Assembly: GCA_014871385.1 (NCBI GenBank)
Contig: CM026426.1
Coordinates: 73,832,303 to 73,896,302, forward strand
Direction: 5' to 3'
Length of the DNA stretch: 64,000 bases
DNA from: Ceratodon purpureus
Lineage: Eukaryota; Streptophyta; Bryopsida; Pseudoditrichales; Ditrichaceae
The first letter of the stretch is position 1, and each line of letters opens with the position of its first letter. This document shows positions 58,705 through 64,000 of the stretch, one piece after another. A model generated the notes under the pieces. The model did no database searches. It was not told the origin of the DNA and saw nothing but the letters and a program-made list of their open reading frames with translations. Both the position numbers and the translations under genes were made by a program.

Positions 58705-59167
58705 GAAAGATGTGCTTAAGAATTCGTAAATGCAATATAGTTATATATGAGTAGTGATCTTTGAATATATTGAGCCTTTAAATTATATGTGCATTCGGGC
58801 TAATTACATGATTGCAATTCTTATCTATCGAAATCTTTTAATGGATATATCATACTTCAAAACCAATACTAGAAAACCATTAACAGCTCAGTGTGGTCAC
58901 AATTCGGTGTCTTCAAGATTTGAAAGATCGCTTGCATTTTCATGTATCCATACTGGATAACTATGAAATAAATAACTCCTATGTAAAAAACTCTTTCGTT
59001 AGTCAAAAGGTTTAACAGTTACTGAAAAGTTATCATATGTGATTGAACCAGACGCTCATTGCAGAACATCTTTTGTCAACATTTGAAGAAATTAACTTCG
59101 AGCCTTTCATTTTTGAATCTCATAATCTATATTAGAAATCAATTAACTTTCATTTTTATTTTATAGC

Positions 59168-60199
59168 ATGGAAAATCATAGACTTAAACGCGTTTCTGCA
59201 CTAATGTATATCTTAGTTTTGACAATTTTCCGACAAGTACAATCATTTGATGAGGAAATTATACAAAATGTATTGTCACCAGTTGAAATTACAAATAATA
59301 TGCACAAGACGGTATGGCTAGATTGCTTCGAAAAGCAATATAATCGTGGTGTGCCAATAAAGCAAAACGTCGTGTTTGATCAAATCAAAGCTCATGCATC
59401 TGTCGAAGTTGGCCGCGGTCTTCTCGATTTTGAAGATAGTTTGTTTTGTGATTTTGAATACGAAATCCGCGAATGGAACTGTGCCATAAAATATGAGATA
59501 AATTACATGTGCATCTGGGAGCATCCACATGCTCGTCTTATGCGGCACGAAGATGCAAATTTCAACGATGACAATTGTCCAATCTGTGAACAAGGTCCCA
59601 GCCCTGATACATATTTGTGTCGATGGAATATTGAACGAGATGGTCTGTATGTTTCTCAGTTCCATCCTTTTAGCGGTAGACATCAGTACAAGCTTTTTAA
59701 GCAATGGAAGGAGGACGAGGACCACCACGAATTTCTGAAGGAGTATAGAGTGTCTATTTTCAATGATCTCGATGATGAATTAATGCTTACATTTGGAGTT
59801 ATGGATGCCCCAAGGAATACTGTGAAAATTCCAGGACAACTTCGAGCACACATTTCCGAACGATTTCTTTACATAGCCTTAAATCGACGCACCGATGAGC
59901 ATTTACTCAGTTCCACTTGGATATGCAGTTTTAAAGACCTAGGGAGTATGGCATACCGTAGAAATGTCAAAATATGGACACCTCCTCTGGTAAACCACGT
60001 CTCAATGCCTATCGAGTGTATAGATTGCGCATGGAAAGCAGATAATGAAGGAATATGGCTGGACCGATTTGGATGCGGACAAACCGCATCAATTTGGGAA
60101 ACACGTTTTGACTGGGTTCAAATACGGAAGCGGACAAGAGAACCTAACGATAAAGATCAACCACCAAAGCGTCCAAAACTAGAGCACTTGGACCTTTGA
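59168..60199 (+). CDS. unrecognised 343-residue protein, intact
   Basis: An unbroken frame. Residues 8-27 are hydrophobic (SALMYILVLTIFRQVQSF), like a signal peptide, but a splice-acceptor-like TTTTTATTTTATAG ends two bases before the ATG, so the first exon may lie upstream and the hydrophobic stretch may be internal. The body is rich in W, C, D, E and H with several spaced cysteines (for example CPICEQGPSPDTYLCRW, two CxxC-like pairs) and acidic patches. The C-terminus has KRTREPNDKDQPPKRPKLEH, a good basic nuclear-localisation-type sequence, which argues against secretion. I do not recognise the family. Its neighbours on the same strand are the F-box-like and truncated 60.8-kb genes. Confidence 0.55.
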   Translation: MENHRLKRVSALMYILVLTIFRQVQSFDEEIIQNVLSPVEITNNMHKTVWLDCFEKQYNRGVPIKQNVVFDQIKAHASVEVGRGLLDFEDSLFCDFEYEIREWNCAIKYEINYMCIWEHPHARLMRHEDANFNDDNCPICEQGPSPDTYLCRWNIERDGLYVSQFHPFSGRHQYKLFKQWKEDEDHHEFLKEYRVSIFNDLDDELMLTFGVMDAPRNTVKIPGQLRAHISERFLYIALNRRTDEHLLSSTWICSFKDLGSMAYRRNVKIWTPPLVNHVSMPIECIDCAWKADNEGIWLDRFGCGQTASIWETRFDWVQIRKRTREPNDKDQPPKRPKLEHLDL

Positions 60200-60809
60200 A
60201 TTTTTTTGAAGAAAGAGGCATTTCTAATATTTTAATTGAACTTATAAAAAACCGTGATCCATTCCTTATCCTTTTATATCATCTTATATTATAATTGTAC
60301 TCAAACACTATTAGAACGAGTATTCAGACGGAAGCTATCAAATTTTTTGCTGAGCAACAAAGGAAACTTTAAGTTGATAACAACACGTTGGCTCCTCTGC
60401 AATGTATATTACTGCGATTTTTTTGTAAGTATTTCATAGATTCGATGAGATGATTTACCATGTCTGAGCGATGATAATAAATATAGTGTAAACGATTTTT
60501 AGATGAAAGGATGCAGACAATTGCTGTTTCAGTTAACGCTTTGAGGTTCACGGCTTAGGGGTGTTCACTTATTCATGATGGTGATTGTGACGTCTTAAGG
60601 GGCTTCAATGCGTTTTCTTAAGTAGGACACACAGACCATGTGATGTCATAAATATCAAGTAACGGTTCTGTTCAGAACCATAATATACAAAGGGTTTACC
60701 AAACTTGGTCACTGAGCATTGTTGGGAGTTGCCGTGTGTTTTGAGGATAACAGTAGCAGAGAGTAAGAAAGAGCGTAAGATTTGCTGTTTCTCTTGCCGT
60801 CTGTTAAGT
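60200..60809. other. intergenic, no supported gene
   Basis: AT-rich; it would contain the 3' end of the 343-residue gene and the promoter of the next. No clear TATA box stood out. Confidence 0.3.
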
Positions 60810-61382
60810 ATGACAGGGAAGAGAAGGAGAGGAGGTCGCTCGCATAGACCTAGAAATGCTGGTCCTTCTATGGTTGTTTGTGATGCGCTTGATAGTGGTA
60901 GTGGGGAAGACAATGTAACAAACTAGGGTGATGTAGGACAGAGTGAGACACTCTACTCTGCAGAGGAGTTTGATCAGCCGTTTGACTTAGACGGACTAGA
61001 GGACACTTTGCGACAAAGGATGGTGCTCGCCGCCCCCATGCTAATGGGTCGATTTGTTGTATATGGTCGTGAGTTCTTCACACTTGTCGTGGGGCTGTGT
61101 GATCAACGTCCACTCATACGAGACGTCTCCAAAGTCTACGCTTTCATCAAGGACGAGGAAGCAACAGCGGTTTGGAAAGAGGGAGCATCGAAAGGACGAT
61201 ACGAATTGGGGAGGTGCGAAAATCTGGAGCAGCTGAAGGTGTTTAGGCATCACTTTTTCGAGGTGTATGGTAACAAACCTGATAACAACAAATTTCCTTT
61301 GAGATTCTTGAAGGCGTGTTTTGCAACCTTCGTTTATAGTAAGCCAGTGAATTGGTGTGAGGAGGCACTTGATCGACACAAG
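60810..61382 (+). pseudogene. unrecognised gene truncated by an LTR element, one in-frame TAG
   Basis: From the ATG at 60810 (open to 60705) the frame passes TAG 60924-60926 and stays open to 61382. The N-terminus is basic (GKRRRGGRSHRPR, nuclear-localisation-like), followed by an acidic linker and a folded domain with FVVYGREFFTLVVGLCD and FLKACFATFVYSKPVNWCEE. The stop after codon AAG at 61383 lies in the first bases of the LTR (TGATAG), so the gene was probably longer. The TAG, between AAC and GGT, is one C-to-T from CAG. No named domain is recognised. Confidence 0.45.
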
Positions 61383-61819
61383 TGATAGAGGGAGGATTTG
61401 CCAACCAAACCCTAATCTCTATAAACCCATCAAAACCCTAGAAAACCCAACACATTCAAGTACTCCAACCACTCATAACAAGCTAGAAACATACAATACA
61501 AGTGAAGAAAACAGTCAAAACTGCAATTAATGAGTCAAAACAGCCCATACTCATGGTACAGCAACCTCTAATGACTCTCAGACTCCTCTAACTCTAACTG
61601 CTCTAGTCTGGAATGATCACTCAAAACCCTAATCCTGCCTCTTAAACCTAGCAGTATTCATCCAGTCGGCTGGATAGAGTTCATCCAGTCGGCTGGACAG
61701 AGTTCATCCAAGTTACTGGATGACTGTTCTGAGACTACAGGGGTAAATCTGCGAGAGTTTATAAGGGAAAATAACTAGAAGGTGAAAGGGGAGGAGAGAT
61801 GAGGAATCTCCGGTTAACA
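61383..61819 (-). mobile_element. 3' LTR of an LTR retrotransposon (minus orientation), 437 bp
   Basis: In minus orientation it starts TGTTAACCGGAG and ends CCTCCCTCTATCA, so it has TG...CA ends. It is directly preceded by a polypurine tract (GGAAAAAGGGGATAA, 61820-61834). Inside are two 14-bp TCCAGTCGGCTGGA palindromes about 25 bases apart. The partner LTR must lie beyond 64000. The 5-bp flank ACAAG (61378-61382) is the predicted target-site duplication. Confidence 0.7.
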
Positions 61820-61834
61820 TTATCCCCTTTTTCC
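61820..61834 (-). other. polypurine tract for plus-strand priming
   Basis: GGAAAAAGGGGATAA immediately before the TG of the LTR on the minus strand. Confidence 0.6.
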
Positions 61835-61955
61835 GGCAGTTCTGTCCTCAGAACATAGGGCAGGACCGGAAGAAAAGGGAAACGGGAAACTGCCTAAAAA
61901 AACTCAAAAAATGTTTAATGCCTAAGCCGGGGAATTTGTAGTGGGGATCCTGCAG

Positions 61956-64000
61956 TCATGGAATGCGGTAGGCCGAGTCAGTCGGCTGTCGGGGTAGTGT
62001 CGAGCAGCGATGGGGCCTCGTCGTCCAGTAGCCACGGCTCGAAATCTGGGTCGCGCTCCTCAAAACGTCGTAGCCACGCTGTTGGCGGTGGAAGTCGGCT
62101 CGGTGGGATTCAAGTGCGGCCTCCAAATCTCGGTGTTTGGTCGCTGCGTAGTCCCGGACCGCGCGGCTCAAGTCACGAGTTGGTTTTGTCCGGGCAGCTA
62201 GCTCCAAGGTGAGATGGTGGTTTTCCAGCAGCAGTCGGTCGGCTTGCTGGAGTCTAGCACTCAGAGCGTGCTCGAGTTCCAGCCTCCGAAGTGAGGGGTC
62301 AGGGCAAGAGGAGTGAGCGGTTGCCGTTGCTAGCTGGGCTTGCAGGGACTGAACGGTGGTCTGGAGGGCCGTGTTGTCCTAGATCAGCTGGTCACGAGCA
62401 ACCGCTGTGGACCGCAGCGTAGTGGCGATTGAGGCGATCTGAGCCGTAAGGTCGTGCACGGTGGCTGTCAGGGTGTCGACTGAGGATGCGGCTTGCTGTC
62501 GATTGGCCTCAAGTTGCCTGGCTGCAGTCTTCGTCCTGACAAGAACCGTGGCTAAGGCCTGTAAGTTGTTCATTAGCAGTCGGTAGTCCGAGGTTGAATC
62601 AGGGGAACCGAGTATAGAGGGGCCGTTTGAGTCATCTGGAGGGCCACCTGAAGGCCCATCCGAGGGTATACGGTCGGGTCGGCTGTGGTTGTGGGCCGCA
62701 CCGGTACTGATAGAGGGGTTTGGGCTGGCTGTGGGCATTGCCGAGTTACGGTGCGGTCGTGGTGCTGAGCCGGAGGAAGTGTGAGGCGCCGTTGCATGTG
62801 GAGGTGAATCGGCCACGGTGGCGAAAGGAGGGATGGTCTCGCCTGGAGTACCCCGGGAGGGTTGGTCTGTTAGCGATCCAAATGCCTAAGCCATGAAGGT
62901 GGGAAGTGGCCGCCAAACCGTCAGTGCCCAATCCTTGCGAAGGATAGCCGGGCCTTCAGCCGTACCTGCAGAGTGTGCTTGACCTGGCGCAGCAAGTTGA
63001 TGGAGTCGAATTGGTGAGGGCGGATCTAGAGTTGGCTCGATGTCGGGGACTTCCTGGCCGAATGTCCCTCCTGAAGACTCACTGGAGTCACTGGACAGTC
63101 GCAGTATTGGTGCTGCAGGTCGGCTACTAGGGACCTCGGCCTCTATCAATCGAGTCGCCTGGTTCCGGGCCAGTGGCCTGGATCGCAGTGGATAGCGACA
63201 GCTCGGAGATGCGAGATCAGTTGGCGGTTGGTGAACTGGTGGTGTCTCTGAGACAAAATCAGGCTGACGGACTCGTTTGCCATCGCGTACTAGCCGACGT
63301 CGACGTCTACCAACATCGGAGGATCCCTCCTGAGAGTTACCTGTCAGTGCTGGCGCGGTAGTCGGCTCGGAAGCCATGCTCGGGCCTTGAAACCGATCGC
63401 CGCTGGCTTTGTCACGGAGGTGGAGGCCGACCATCGGGTGCGTAGGTGGGTCGGTGAGAGGTGTGCCCTCGTGGCTACCATCCATGGTGTCGACGCTAGA
63501 GGCCACTAAATCTGGCTCAACAATTTCCTCTCGATCCGGGAACCAGCACGATAGCACCGCATCGATAACAGAAGCACCCCGAAGTCTGCGCTTGCCCGGG
63601 GCCTGCGAATGAATGTATAGGAGATGTTGGCGAAGGTTCGCTAAAACGTAATGGGACCAGTCGAAGCGCTCCTGCCGTTCACCCGCCTCCTCAGCAGCAA
63701 AAATGTGCTCTAAGAGGTCGTTGCTCACAATCAACAGTCGTTGTTTGAAGCCAATTGCATCTCCGAGGGCTTGAGCCCGAATCTGATACTCTGGAGACAA
63801 GGCAGAAGTGCGGTTGCCGTCGTGGATATGGTTGTCGGCTGTCAGTCCATACTTCGCGAAATTCTGGTGGAAACCTGGTGGATAGCGCTGGCCGACTAAG
63901 TAAGCTCCTGACTCAAACCCAAGAGCCTCGCGAATCACGAATGCTGTAATTTCTACTGGTTTTCCTCTAACGAGAGACCGAATTGTCTCACCTTGATCAG
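61956..64000 (-). pseudogene. long gag-like / plant transposon protein ORF, 5' partial, two in-frame TAGs
   Basis: The frame is open from the right edge of the window to 61956, broken only by TAG 62886-62888 and TAG 62379-62381 (each one C-to-T from CAG), about 680 codons. The first part has SLVRGKPVEITAFVIREALG followed by a helical W/F-containing domain (ERFDWSHYVLANLRQHLLYI), resembling the plant transposon protein domain of gag-like ORFs. A long S/P/R-rich disordered region follows, then a C-terminal coiled coil (HALSARLQQADRLLLENHH) like the one in the 20-22 kb ORF. It ends only about 120 bases before the polypurine tract, so either pol has been lost (a gag-only element) or this is an extra 3' ORF. 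Confidence 0.5.

Noticed and set aside
1254..62888. An alternative genetic code in which TAA/TAG encode glutamine
   Set aside because: Many in-frame TAG and TAA fit glutamine, but TGA also interrupts frames at eight places where arginine fits, and the frames also carry frameshifts. C-to-T decay of repeats explains all three codons; a reassigned code would not.

Overview
The window looks like a repeat-dominated stretch of a nuclear genome from a streptophyte (green plant lineage), most plausibly a charophyte alga or an early-diverging plant. The reasons are plant-type telomeric motifs (TTTAGGG), plant-style LTR retrotransposons with TATA-box promoters, CACTA-type termini, a MULE transposase with a SWIM finger, hAT, Ty1/copia and Ty3/gypsy remnants, and spliceosomal intron signals. 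I name no species. I see no rRNA or tRNA gene, no CRISPR array and no bacterial operon structure. Nearly every recognisable coding region belongs to a mobile element or to a multicopy family of unknown function, and most are broken.

Layout. 1-1.84 kb: end of a DUF7869-type transposon protein (+). 1.9-4.0 kb: non-coding, with repeated hairpins and short telomeric motifs. 4.4-5.5 kb: spaced repeats. 5.5-6.8 kb: unrecognised decayed gene (-). 7.1-10 kb: LTR element with a coiled-coil gag-like ORF (-). 10.9-13.4 kb: protein-kinase-like gene (-) flanked by two arrays of a GGGCGCG decamer. 13.8-17 kb: decayed hAT transposase (-). 17.4-24.2 kb: CCGG-rich LTR retrotransposon (+), nested in a copy of itself and carrying a DNA-transposon insertion, with a gag-like ORF followed by a gypsy gag. 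24.2-30.9 kb: GGGCGCG arrays alternating with a RING-like gene and a small coiled-coil gene (-). 31-39.3 kb: AT-rich, with decayed ORFs, a minisatellite, a decayed MULE transposase (-) and a copia pol end (-). 39.5-43.5 kb: CACTA-like element. 46.6-53.4 kb: inverted-repeat arms enclosing a 4.9-kb transposon that carries a methyltransferase-like pseudogene (+). 55.3-57.3 kb: intact SWIM-domain MULE exon (-). 57.4-61.4 kb: F-box-like gene and two unrecognised genes (+). 61.4-64 kb: 3' LTR, polypurine tract and long coiled-coil ORF of an LTR element (-) that runs off the window.

Three signals stand out. (1) I counted 35 in-frame stops in otherwise open frames. All can be explained by one C-to-T change (20 TAG, 8 TGA, 7 TAA), as expected if methylated CHG and CG cytosines in silenced repeats deaminate. 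(2) Arrays of a GGGCGCGAGC/GGGCGCGATC decamer with variable spacers sit just upstream of TATA boxes of three unrelated genes, and two of those core promoters are homologous, which suggests a shared regulatory module. (3) A transposon family has ends made of GAGCNNN heptads plus an internal ACCTATTACCATGGAAATT-like motif. It occurs at four loci, and one copy carries the methyltransferase-like gene.

Identifications rest on reading motifs and remembered family patterns; no database search was run.
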